This document shows, in pieces, positions 31,271 to 39,902 of a stretch of 43,985 bases of DNA. A program made the position numbers and the translations under genes. A model generated the notes under the pieces. It had not been told where the DNA came from. It made no database searches and saw only the letters and a program-made list of their open reading frames with translations. Source of the DNA: Bacteroidales bacterium UBA1736 (GTDB lineage: Bacteria > Bacteroidota > Bacteroidia > Bacteroidales > UBA932). Location of the stretch: contig DCIC01000116.1 in the NCBI GenBank assembly GCA_002315825.1, forward strand, positions 13,107 through 57,091, in the 5' to 3' direction. The stretch's first letter is position 1; each line of letters starts with the position of its first letter.

Positions 31271-32686
31271 TTAATACTCAATAAATACGAAAGAATCCGG
31301 TTCCAACTGCAAAAGAAGGGTGCCGTCAGGCTGCAGGGCTACGGGATACTCAGTGTACATATTGAATTCGTCTGTGATATGGCAACGCACAGTCTTGCCA
31401 AAACGGCCAGAGGCAAGACTCACTTTCACATCCTTGGTTGCCGTGATATTGTCATCCATCGTGTAGCGGCTGACAAGGATGCCAAGATGTCCTTCAGCAT
31501 CACGGGCGGCAGTCACACGTACATCAGGAATATCACATTCAGTCTTTACCTGAGTACCCAATGTCTTCAACTTCCCCCAGGCATACAGGGCCCAGTATCC
31601 CCAGATCGGGGTATTGCTCAACCTATCAAACAGCCCGTTGAAGTTACTTGTAGGGCACATATCATAGTACATCATCATATCAGTAGGACAATTTTGGCCC
31701 TCCTGCATCGAGGCACAGACAAATGCAGCCGATTTTGGACTTGGCAGAGTCCTGATGGAGTAAGGATAGTCATCTGTCCAACTCTTGATGTAGTTCCACT
31801 CATTCAGAAAAGACTCGGCCTTACTGTATCCGTATTTATCGAGGAGAGAACGCACCTGAAATGAGTAATCAGTATAAATTGTCGGATCATTCTCATATAT
31901 ATGCCAGGCAAAGAAATCCAGCGGAACCTTTCGTTTTGACATCTCGGAAAGAAGTTTCTCATACCACTCAGGGATTTCACGCACACCGGGATCCCTGCCG
32001 GACATTGCCGGACCGCCAATGAGCAAATCTGGAAAACAACCCTTGAGATGCTTCACAGCGACCTCAAAGAAATCGTAGAACTGCTCCGGGGAACCTGCCC
32101 AACAGCGAGGGTTCACCTTCCATTTATCATTGTCCCACTCAAGATTAGGCTCATTCCATACCTCCCAATACTTAATATTCCAATGGTAGCCGTCAGCCCA
32201 TCCTTCGTTGTAATGACGGATAATATGTTCAGCTATACGGGCCCACTTTTTATTATCCTTCGGAGGATAAATGTTATACTTTTTCAAAGGTTGGTTTTCG
32301 ATGTTCTGACCAAGACGGTAGAACACCTCAACTCCAGCATCCTGAATACTCTTCACATATCTGTCTGTGAGAGTGAAGTCGTATGACTCAGGATTATCGG
32401 GATTCTTGGAAAAATCCGGGAAAATTATTGAAATATCAACAACGTGCTCGCCATAAGCTCCAACTCCTGCAGCATCGTGATTACGCGAATAGCCTACGTT
32501 TGCTGCCGTGAAATAGCCTGTTGTGTTTGTATAGACTTGCTCGGCATTGTTGATTCTCGGGCCATTATTTACGGCATTCATCCGCTTGATCGGGCCGATT
32601 GTGGCATCGGCAAAAATGGTCACCTGTGCCGATAGACTGATGGTTACCAATAGCAGGGACACTATGGATGTAATAATTCTTCTCAT
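31271..32686 (-). CDS. Secreted GH39-like glycoside hydrolase
   Basis: A 471-residue clan GH-A enzyme with a signal peptide (1-20). The acid/base candidate is Glu179 in YWEVWNEPN, and the nucleophile candidate is Glu296 in SFLNEWNYI; both lie at strand ends, as in GH39 beta-xylosidases and related families. DFFAWHIYEND between them is also typical. The C-terminal 100 residues form a beta-sandwich-like domain. Assignment to GH39 rather than another clan A family is tentative. It is predicted to act in the periplasm or at the surface. The VOC gene ends 5 bases before its start. Confidence 0.8.
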   Translation of the reverse strand: MRRIITSIVSLLLVTISLSAQVTIFADATIGPIKRMNAVNNGPRINNAEQVYTNTTGYFTAANVGYSRNHDAAGVGAYGEHVVDISIIFPDFSKNPDNPESYDFTLTDRYVKSIQDAGVEVFYRLGQNIENQPLKKYNIYPPKDNKKWARIAEHIIRHYNEGWADGYHWNIKYWEVWNEPNLEWDNDKWKVNPRCWAGSPEQFYDFFEVAVKHLKGCFPDLLIGGPAMSGRDPGVREIPEWYEKLLSEMSKRKVPLDFFAWHIYENDPTIYTDYSFQVRSLLDKYGYSKAESFLNEWNYIKSWTDDYPYSIRTLPSPKSAAFVCASMQEGQNCPTDMMMYYDMCPTSNFNGLFDRLSNTPIWGYWALYAWGKLKTLGTQVKTECDIPDVRVTAARDAEGHLGILVSRYTMDDNITATKDVKVSLASGRFGKTVRCHITDEFNMYTEYPVALQPDGTLLLQLEPDSFVFIEY

Positions 32687-32691
32687 AGAGG

Positions 32692-33138
32692 CTACTTTAA
32701 CAATACACTTTTCTCCCGTTTAACAAACTGGATGGGGATTCCTGAAGGGTCCCGCATCATCGCACCGTCAAAACCCGGTGCCTTATCGTGGCTGACGAGG
32801 GTGGCTCCTGCTTTTGTGAGCCTCTCAATATCAGCATCGACATCCTTGGAAACGAAGCCGAAGTGCAGAGTCATAGGATCCATCGAGGCATAATCCGGAG
32901 CATTGGGGATGTTCTGAGCCCGGTATAACTCAAAAGCCACTCTCCCTGAGCCATCAACAATGAATGTTGTATGAGCATCATCGTTTTTCTGAAAAGTCTT
33001 TGTAAATCCGAGATTCTCGCACCACCAGGCAGCAGTAGCAATCGGATCAGCAACATCAATTGCAGGATGTTCCAGACAGAATCCATTCTCTTCGAGGGCA
33101 GCATTGGCTGCGCTTGTACATTTTTCCATAACTGACAT
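32692..33138 (-). CDS. VOC (glyoxalase/dioxygenase superfamily) protein
   Basis: A 148-residue cytoplasmic protein with one VOC domain made of two beta-alpha-beta-beta-beta modules. HPAIDVADPIATAAWWCENLGF begins the first module and LHFGFVSKDVDADIERLTKAGA the second, ending MMRDPSGIPIQFVKRE. Candidate metal ligands are the His in LEHPAID, the Glu in VAFELYR and the His in LHFGF. The reaction is unknown. It is the first gene of the operon with GH39 and the kinase, with a promoter box just upstream. Confidence 0.85.
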   Translation of the reverse strand: MSVMEKCTSAANAALEENGFCLEHPAIDVADPIATAAWWCENLGFTKTFQKNDDAHTTFIVDGSGRVAFELYRAQNIPNAPDYASMDPMTLHFGFVSKDVDADIERLTKAGATLVSHDKAPGFDGAMMRDPSGIPIQFVKREKSVLLK

Positions 33139-33159
33139 AAATTACACTATTACTTCTCA

Positions 33160-33167
33160 CAAATATA
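33160..33167 (-). promoter_or_regulatory. -7 box for the VOC-GH39-kinase operon
   Basis: The minus strand reads TATATTTG, followed by TG, 22 bases before the ATG at 33138. Confidence 0.5.
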
Positions 33168-33239
33168 ATAAAATCATTTATCACATCCCCCCGACCTCAC
33201 ATTTGTACGCCTTTTTCATCACAATAATACGGTTTTTAC

Positions 33240-33247
33240 TATATTTG
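33240..33247 (+). promoter_or_regulatory. -7 box for the M16-GH3-phosphatase operon
   Basis: TATATTTG lies 43 bases before the ATG at 33291, giving a leader of roughly 35-40 bases. No strong -33 box is seen. Confidence 0.5.
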
Positions 33248-33290
33248 TTGTATCCATTGGATTATTTATCAATACTTAACAAATATAAAT

Positions 33291-36071
33291 ATGAAAAAGG
33301 CACTTATGTCTGTCGTTGTCGCAGTTGCGACAATTGCCGCTCTTGCAGGATGCAAGAGCAACAACAGTGATGTTATGAGCATCAAGTACGAGGAGTACAC
33401 TCTTGACAATGGTCTCAAGGTAGTGCTCCACGAAGACCACAGCGATCCCATCGTTGCTCAAGCCATCGCATTCCACGTAGGAAGCGCACGTGAGAAAGAA
33501 GGCAAGACGGGATTTGCTCATTTCTTCGAGCATATGCTCTTCCAGCGCTCCGAAAACCTTCCCCGAAATGCATTCTTTACAAAAATCGCCGATATGGGAG
33601 GAACCTTCAACGGAGGTACTTCAAACGATTATACAATTTACTTTGAGTGCGTTCCACGCAATGCCCTCGAGAAAATAATGTGGATGGAATCCGATCGTAT
33701 GGGCTTTTTTATCAATACCGTTACCCAGAGCGGTCTCGAGCGTGAAATCGATGTCATCTGCAACGAAAAGCGTCAGACCGAAGTAAACAATGCCTACGGT
33801 ATGATGGATGACATAATGTGCAAGAATTTCTTCCCGAAAAGACACCCCTACAGTTGGACCGTAATAGGCGAATTTGAAGATGTTAAATCAGCCACTGTCG
33901 AGGACGTCAAAGAATTCTACAGCAACTATTATGTTCCTTCCAACGCCACTCTCTGTATTGCCGGAGACTTCGACCCCAAAGAAGTGAAAGAACTGATAAA
34001 CAAATATTTTGCTGAAATTCCCAGTCACCCCGTTGAAAAGCCGGCAGTATGGGATGTCAAGCTCGACGAGACCAAGAAACTCTATTACGAAGACCAGTTC
34101 GCGACAATGCCGGCAGTAGAGATTGCCTGGTCCGCTGTTGCTGAAGGGAATGAGGATGAAGCGGCTCTCGACGTATTCTGCAGCCTCTTCGGCCGCGGCA
34201 AGAATTCTCCTCTCTACAAGAACATCGTTGAGAAGAATCTCGCCCCCAACGCATTTGCATACAATGGTTCACGCGAAAGCGCAGGTCAGATCAGCATCAG
34301 CGCCACTGCATATCCCAATGTTGACATCGATCAGATTATGGCAGCAGTAGAGCAGGCAATGGCTGATTTCGAGGCAAACGGTATCGATGAGGAGGAACTC
34401 GCTACCCTCAAGGCGGAGAACGAGACTTCTGCATATCGCAGACTCGGCAGCGTACTGGGTAAAGCCCAGATGCTCGCAAGGAGCAAGGAGTTCTCAGGAA
34501 AGGCGGACAAGTTTATCGATGACATCGCAGACTTCAACAAAGTAACATCAGAAGATGTGATGAGAGTCTATAATAAATACGTAAAAGGACAGAACTATGT
34601 CGCAGTAGTAGCTGTTCCCAAGGGTCAGGTTGAACTCTCAATTGAAGGCAGCGTACCCGCACAGCTCACAATGGAAGACCAGAGCAAGCAGACAATGCGC
34701 AGCGTGGCCGGAGCAATCGTAGATGATGACTATGAGCGTACCCCTTCCAAGATTGACCGCAGCGTAGAGCCCGAGTATATGGCAAATACTCCCAAGACCA
34801 ACATCCCCGCAATCTGGAGAGCCACTCTTGCAAACGGAATCAAAGTTGCAGGCATCTCCCAGAATGAAATTCCTATGGTCAATCTCACCATTGCCATTGA
34901 CGGAGGTTCAATTCTCGATCCTGCAGGAAAGAGAGGCACATCAGCAATCAATGCCAGTATGATGAACGAAGGTACCTCCGAACACACTGCCGTCGAGCTC
35001 GAACAGGCACTCAAGAAGTTAGGAGCAAGCGCACGCGTGACGAGTGGGACAAAGTCAACTAACATCAGCATCAGCTCCCTTTCAAAGAACCTCCCTGCCG
35101 TAATGGAAATCGTAACAGAGATGATAACCAAACCCGGATTTGATCAGGCTGCTTTCGAGCGCGCAGTCAAAGTCCAGAAATCATCTATCCAGAGCGCACT
35201 CACAAGCATCACCTCTTTGGGATCAAGAGCTGCTCAAAAACTTTGGCTCGGAGACTGCATTTACACAGACTTCACCACCGATGAGAGCATCGATGCCATC
35301 ACGATGGATGACATAAAAGCATACTACGCTACACTCACACCAAAGAACACACACATTGACGTTGCCGGTGACATAGACCTGCCTACACTTAAGAAAGCTC
35401 TTGCAGCCCTTGAAGGATGGAGTGGCGAAGACGTTACTGTTCCTCAGATATCAATAGGCCAGAATGCAGAGCCGGGCACATACTTCATCGACTTCCCAGG
35501 CTCAAAGCAGTCTTATATCTATATTATCGGACCCGGCAAGAAGATCAGCGAGCCTGATTATTATCAGCTCGACGTTCTCAACGAAAAGCTCGGTGCAGGC
35601 TCGGCAGGCCGTCTCTTCGAAGTTCTCCGTCTCCAGAGAGGATACACCTATGGAGCAAGTTCTTACTTTACCTCAAATCTCGAGACCGGTTACTTCCGCG
35701 CCTATTCAAGTGTCCAGGGAAGTTCCACCAAGGAGTCCGTCGCTCTGTTCAAAGAAATTATCGGAGGATTTGCTGATGATTACAGTCAGGAGAAGCTTGA
35801 CGGCGTCAAAGGATCAATGCTCAGATCAAATGCTTCAGCATTCGAAACTTCAGCAAGCCTGGTCAACATCCTGTCAACCATCAGAAATTACAACCTGCCC
35901 GATGATTATATCTCAAAGGAGGAAGCAGTCGTAAGTTCAATGACGCTCGAGGATCTCAAGGCCAAGGCTGCAGAATATCTCAATGTCGATAATATGATCA
36001 TCGTCGTTGTAGGCGATGCTGCCACCCAGCTCAAGAATCTGCCCGAAGCAAAACTCATCGAGGCAATCTAA
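33291..36071 (+). CDS. M16 family zinc peptidase, lipoprotein
   Basis: A 926-residue pitrilysin-like enzyme with two M16 halves in one chain. The signal peptide ends in the lipobox LAGC (Cys21), so it should be lipid-anchored. The inverted zinc motif is complete: His77-Phe-Phe-Glu80-His81 (HFFEH), with the third ligand in EREIDVICNEKRQTE about 75 residues later. The second half (from about 500, ATLANGIKVAGISQNE) lacks HxxEH, as is normal for the C-terminal half. YTYGASSYFTSNLETGYF is the conserved R/Y substrate region. It degrades oligopeptides or peptide fragments in the cell envelope. GH3 begins 34 bases downstream. Confidence 0.93.
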   Translation: MKKALMSVVVAVATIAALAGCKSNNSDVMSIKYEEYTLDNGLKVVLHEDHSDPIVAQAIAFHVGSAREKEGKTGFAHFFEHMLFQRSENLPRNAFFTKIADMGGTFNGGTSNDYTIYFECVPRNALEKIMWMESDRMGFFINTVTQSGLEREIDVICNEKRQTEVNNAYGMMDDIMCKNFFPKRHPYSWTVIGEFEDVKSATVEDVKEFYSNYYVPSNATLCIAGDFDPKEVKELINKYFAEIPSHPVEKPAVWDVKLDETKKLYYEDQFATMPAVEIAWSAVAEGNEDEAALDVFCSLFGRGKNSPLYKNIVEKNLAPNAFAYNGSRESAGQISISATAYPNVDIDQIMAAVEQAMADFEANGIDEEELATLKAENETSAYRRLGSVLGKAQMLARSKEFSGKADKFIDDIADFNKVTSEDVMRVYNKYVKGQNYVAVVAVPKGQVELSIEGSVPAQLTMEDQSKQTMRSVAGAIVDDDYERTPSKIDRSVEPEYMANTPKTNIPAIWRATLANGIKVAGISQNEIPMVNLTIAIDGGSILDPAGKRGTSAINASMMNEGTSEHTAVELEQALKKLGASARVTSGTKSTNISISSLSKNLPAVMEIVTEMITKPGFDQAAFERAVKVQKSSIQSALTSITSLGSRAAQKLWLGDCIYTDFTTDESIDAITMDDIKAYYATLTPKNTHIDVAGDIDLPTLKKALAALEGWSGEDVTVPQISIGQNAEPGTYFIDFPGSKQSYIYIIGPGKKISEPDYYQLDVLNEKLGAGSAGRLFEVLRLQRGYTYGASSYFTSNLETGYFRAYSSVQGSSTKESVALFKEIIGGFADDYSQEKLDGVKGSMLRSNASAFETSASLVNILSTIRNYNLPDDYISKEEAVVSSMTLEDLKAKAAEYLNVDNMIIVVVGDAATQLKNLPEAKLIEAI

Positions 36072-36105
36072 ACCCGAGTCAATAATAACCACAAATAATA
36101 ATGTC

Positions 36106-38580
36106 ATGAAAAGGTTTTTATCTACAGTCGCATTGACGACCCTATGTATCGGGGCCTTTGCACAACCAAAATTGTCAAAAGACAACATTGATGAAGTCCT
36201 TAAAGCTATGACCCTCGAAGAGAAGGCCGACCTATGCGTAGGAAGCGGATGGGGCAGTATGGGAATAGGTTCGATGACGGCAGCAGATGAAGTCCTGGTG
36301 CCCGGTGCTGCCGGCACCACAAAAGCCATCCCCCGTCTGGGTATCCCTCAAACCGTAGTATCCGACGGCCCTGCAGGTCTTAGAATCAATCCTACAAGAC
36401 CCGGAATATCTGATACTTTCTATTGCACAGGTTTCCCGGTAGGAACAGTTCTCGCTTGCACCTGGAACACAGAAATGGTCGAGTATCTTCTACAGGCAAT
36501 GGGTAATGAGGTACGCGAATATGGAGCAGACGTTGTTCTTGGGCCTGGCGCGAATATCCATCGCAACCCCCTCTGCGGACGTAACTTCGAGTACTTTTCA
36601 GAGGATCCTCTCCTTGCCGGAAAGATTTCTGCCGCATACATCAAGGGAATACAGAGCCAAGGAGTAGGTGTCTCTTTGAAGCACTTCGCTGTAAACAGTC
36701 AGGAAGTCAACAGAATGAGCAACGATGCCAGAGTGAATCCCCGCGCCCTGCGTGAGATATATCTCAAGCATTTCGAGATTGCAGTAAAAGAAGCTGACCC
36801 CTGGACCATTATGTCCTCTTACAACAAGATCAATGGTGTATTCGCTCAACAGAGCCCCGAACTTCTGACCACAATCCTGCGTGACGAATGGGGATTCAAG
36901 GGTCTGGTCGTTACCGACTGGGGCTCAAAGGAAGGTACTGTGGACGCAGTCAGAGCAGGAAATGACCTTATGGAACCCGGTATGCCACAGGAGAAGCAGC
37001 GTATCCTTGCTGCCATCAAGGATGGCAGCCTTTCTGAAGCGGATCTTGACAGGAATGTCCGCAATATACTTGCATACATTGTTAAGACTCCACGTTTTGA
37101 AGGTTACAAATACAGCAACAAGCCGGATCTTTCTGCTCACGCTGAATTGGTCCGCAATGCTGCTCCCGAGGGTATGGTCCTTCTCAAGAATGAGGGTTCC
37201 GCACTTCCTATGGCATCAGCGGGAAAAGTTGCTCTCTTCGGTCTCAATGCTTATAAGACCATCGCCGGAGGCACCGGTTCAGGAAACGTCAACAAACCCT
37301 ATATCCGCAATATTGATGAAGGGCTCAAGGGTGCAGGCATAGAAATAGATGCGAAGATTGCTGATTTTTATGCCAAGTACAGGGCTTACAGCGATGCGAA
37401 GAGTTCTCTTGCCGCTACTGGCAGGGGTGGGATGTTCGGTGGTGGCGTTTTGCTTGGAGAGTCCGTTCTTCCTGAAGTTGCCCTTGACAAAGCCGCCGTT
37501 GCCAATTCCGTTGCCCGCAACGATATTGCCGTTGTCGTCATCGGACGCAATGCCGGTGAAGGCGATGACCGCAGGATTGTTGACGATTTCTATCTCACTG
37601 ACATCGAGCACAACCTTCTCACAACTGTTTGCGACGAATATCACAAAGTCGGAAAGAAAGTCATAGTAGTCCTCAATATAGGAGGCGTCATTGAGACAGC
37701 CTCCTGGAAGTCTGCTCCTGATGCAATACTACTTGCCTGGACACCTGGTCAGGAGGCCGGCAACAGTATTGCCGATGTCCTCACCGGCAAGTCAAATCCT
37801 TCAGGAAAACTCAGTATGACTTTCCCGCTCAATTACTTTGACATTCCGTCATCCGAGAATTTCCCATATGAGGGACAGACACGCACTTCCGGAATGGGAG
37901 GAATGATGGGAATGGGCGGATTCGGTGCTCCCGGCGGCCCTGGTGCTCCCAGTGGCCCTGGTACTCCCAGTGCGCCCGGCGGTCCCGGTGCTCCCGGCGG
38001 TCCCGGCGCGCCTGGAATGGGATTCGGCGGCAACAGAGGTCCTCAGCTTACAAAGGATATTGACTACACAGACTATGCTGAGGGCATTTGGGTTGGATAC
38101 CGCTATTTCAATACTACTGGAAAAGAAGTGTCCTATCCATTCGGTTTCGGCCTTTCATATACAGAATTCGCATATTCATCTCCCGTCGTAAAGGTCAGCA
38201 AGGATGGAGGAATCACAGCAAGCATCACAGTAAAGAATACAGGTGCAACAGCAGGAAAAGAAGTCGTCCAGATGTATGTTTCTGCTCCGGACGGAGGAAT
38301 AGTTAAACCTGCAATGGAACTCAAGGGATTCGCCAAAACACGCGAGCTCCGGCCAGGTGAGAGTCAGACATTGACAGTGTCAATTGATTCTTACACTCTT
38401 GCTTCATTCAACGAAGAAGCCAGCGAGTGGCAGACCGCAGCAGGAAAGTATGTTGTCAACTTTGCCGCAAACGTACAGGATGTAAGAGCAAGCGCAAGCG
38501 TCACTCTCAAATCCAAGTCCTGGAAAGTTAACAAAGTGCTACTCCCACAGGAGCCTGTCAAAGAAATAGCAGTCAAGTAA
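36106..38580 (+). CDS. Secreted GH3 glycosidase with collagen-like insert
   Basis: An 824-residue GH3 enzyme, probably a beta-glucosidase or beta-xylosidase, with a signal peptide (MKRFLSTVALTTLCIGAFAQ). The catalytic nucleophile is Asp271 in GLVVTDWGSKEG; SLKHFAVNSQE and GRNFEYFSEDP are substrate-site motifs. The alpha/beta sandwich domain (from about 360) and a C-terminal fibronectin III-like domain (SPVVKVSKDGGITASITVKNTG onwards) complete the usual order. Between GQTRTSG and RGPQLTKDIDYTDYAEG, a Gly/Met-rich run and ten xxP triplets (residues 607-636) interrupt the second domain. The start at 36106 follows the signal peptide, although the frame is open from 36016. It lies 4 bases before the phosphatase gene. 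Confidence 0.92.
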   Translation: MKRFLSTVALTTLCIGAFAQPKLSKDNIDEVLKAMTLEEKADLCVGSGWGSMGIGSMTAADEVLVPGAAGTTKAIPRLGIPQTVVSDGPAGLRINPTRPGISDTFYCTGFPVGTVLACTWNTEMVEYLLQAMGNEVREYGADVVLGPGANIHRNPLCGRNFEYFSEDPLLAGKISAAYIKGIQSQGVGVSLKHFAVNSQEVNRMSNDARVNPRALREIYLKHFEIAVKEADPWTIMSSYNKINGVFAQQSPELLTTILRDEWGFKGLVVTDWGSKEGTVDAVRAGNDLMEPGMPQEKQRILAAIKDGSLSEADLDRNVRNILAYIVKTPRFEGYKYSNKPDLSAHAELVRNAAPEGMVLLKNEGSALPMASAGKVALFGLNAYKTIAGGTGSGNVNKPYIRNIDEGLKGAGIEIDAKIADFYAKYRAYSDAKSSLAATGRGGMFGGGVLLGESVLPEVALDKAAVANSVARNDIAVVVIGRNAGEGDDRRIVDDFYLTDIEHNLLTTVCDEYHKVGKKVIVVLNIGGVIETASWKSAPDAILLAWTPGQEAGNSIADVLTGKSNPSGKLSMTFPLNYFDIPSSENFPYEGQTRTSGMGGMMGMGGFGAPGGPGAPSGPGTPSAPGGPGAPGGPGAPGMGFGGNRGPQLTKDIDYTDYAEGIWVGYRYFNTTGKEVSYPFGFGLSYTEFAYSSPVVKVSKDGGITASITVKNTGATAGKEVVQMYVSAPDGGIVKPAMELKGFAKTRELRPGESQTLTVSIDSYTLASFNEEASEWQTAAGKYVVNFAANVQDVRASASVTLKSKSWKVNKVLLPQEPVKEIAVK
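37924..38013 (+). repeat. Collagen-like Gly-X-Pro coding repeat within the GH3 gene
   Basis: Ten consecutive triplet units: GAP GGP GAP SGP GTP then SAP GGP GAP GGP GAP. The DNA is built from variants of GGTGCTCCCGGCGGTCCC, so it is also a tandem nucleotide repeat prone to length change in multiples of nine. A Met/Gly-rich run precedes it and GMGFGGNRG follows. Confidence 0.9.
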
Positions 38581-38584
38581 TGTC

Positions 38585-39853
38585 ATGAAAAGGATTCTCT
38601 CCCTTCTCCTCATTGCCTTCTCGACAATCAGTCTGTGGGGGCAGGACAATGTCTATCTCAATGAGCTCAAGCAGGATCCCAAGAAATCCTATGGCAATGA
38701 CTACCCATACTTGTTTACCGAGAGCAAATTGACCGCATCGCCGATGGGCTATGAGCCTTTCTACATCAGTCATTATGCAAGACACGGCTCCAGATATTAC
38801 TGGAACGACAAGTTGTACGGAGCGCTTGATACAATCCTGACCACAGCCCACAACCTAGGAAGGCTCACAAAAGAAGGCGAGCTGTTCTACAGTAAGTTTG
38901 AGGCAGCGAAGGATGAACTGGTAACCGGTGTCAGCGAACTCACCCAGCTCGGATGGGAGCAACATCAACAAATTGCAAGGACAATGTACTCCGCCTTTCC
39001 TGAGGTATTCAGCAAAGGCGGGAACGTCCTGGCGATATCATCCCTTTCCGGACGTTGTGTGCTCAGTATGTCCGCCTTCTGTCAGGAACTCGTCCAATGC
39101 AACCCCAAATTGGAGATACGAGAGCAGGCCTCGCGCTTTACCCTGGATGGGGTTGTCCCCGGAGATAAGGAAAACCCTATAAAGCACAATTATCCCAAGG
39201 TTCATCCAAAATACGAGCAGCACAGGGACCAGTTCAAATACAGCGAGCCCCTGCGCGGCAAGATATTCGAGAGAGTATTCACCAGCGATGAAGGCATTCC
39301 CGGCAAGCCTGAATACATAGCAGGCAGTCTGCTCAACCTATACACCTCTCTTCCCAATATCAATCACGAAGGGATGATGGAAGGTATCGTCACAGACAGT
39401 GAATTGGTGGATGTATGGGAGGAATCCAATCTCGGGGCATACTCCTGGGTGTTCACCAGTCAATATGAGATGATCCCCATTCTTCAGGATTTCTTGAAGA
39501 AAGCGGATAAGGTAATCTCGGGAGAGAGCGACAAGGTTGCAGACTTTCGTTTCGGCCACGACAGCTGCATCGGACCTCTGACAGTCTTGATGGGAATCAA
39601 TGGCGCTGATATTGACCCTGAGGACCCGTATGAGGTTAAGAACTGTTACCAGAACTGGAATACTTGCAAAGCAAGCAATATCCAATGGGTTTTCTATAGA
39701 GGCAGCAAGAATCCGGACGATATTCTGGTAAAATGTCTCCTCAATGGATCAGAAGCCCATCTCCCTGTCACGACTGATATGTTCCCCTATTATCATTGGT
39801 CTGATATGCGAGAGTTCTATCTCAGTCGCTGCGAAGTCCCCGAACAGAACTGA
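38585..39853 (+). CDS. Secreted histidine-type acid phosphatase (copy 1)
   Basis: A 422-residue branch 2 histidine phosphatase, a family that includes phytases and multiple inositol polyphosphate phosphatases. The signal peptide ends near SLWGQ (about residue 20). The catalytic motif is SHYARHGSR, with nucleophile His67 between Arg66 and Gly68-Ser-Arg70. The proton-donor motif is FGHD (His325-Asp326). The usual RHGxRxP proline is replaced (RHGSRYY), so substrate choice may differ. It begins 4 bases after the GH3 stop and probably shares its transcript. A paralog of the same size lies tail to tail downstream. Confidence 0.88.
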   Translation: MKRILSLLLIAFSTISLWGQDNVYLNELKQDPKKSYGNDYPYLFTESKLTASPMGYEPFYISHYARHGSRYYWNDKLYGALDTILTTAHNLGRLTKEGELFYSKFEAAKDELVTGVSELTQLGWEQHQQIARTMYSAFPEVFSKGGNVLAISSLSGRCVLSMSAFCQELVQCNPKLEIREQASRFTLDGVVPGDKENPIKHNYPKVHPKYEQHRDQFKYSEPLRGKIFERVFTSDEGIPGKPEYIAGSLLNLYTSLPNINHEGMMEGIVTDSELVDVWEESNLGAYSWVFTSQYEMIPILQDFLKKADKVISGESDKVADFRFGHDSCIGPLTVLMGINGADIDPEDPYEVKNCYQNWNTCKASNIQWVFYRGSKNPDDILVKCLLNGSEAHLPVTTDMFPYYHWSDMREFYLSRCEVPEQN

Positions 39854-39876
39854 TCGGAAACAAAATATTATGCAGG

Positions 39877-39902
39877 CCCCGCTTTTCTATTGCTGGGCGG
39901 GG
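39877..39902. terminator. Hairpin between convergent phosphatase genes
   Basis: CCCCGC (39877-39882) and GCGGGG (39897-39902) can pair, with 14 bases between. It covers the end of the minus-strand gene. There is no clear T-run on either side, so function as a bidirectional terminator is only possible. Confidence 0.3.

Noticed and set aside
27779..33140. Integrative element inserted at tRNA-Leu
   Set aside because: No integrase, relaxase or transposase, and no second copy of the tRNA 3' end was found. Only position and apparent base composition hint at it.
37924..38013. Tandem DNA repeat as a CRISPR array or phase-variable promoter
   Set aside because: The repeat has no spacers and stays in frame inside the GH3 gene, where it encodes Gly-X-Pro triplets; it is a coding repeat.
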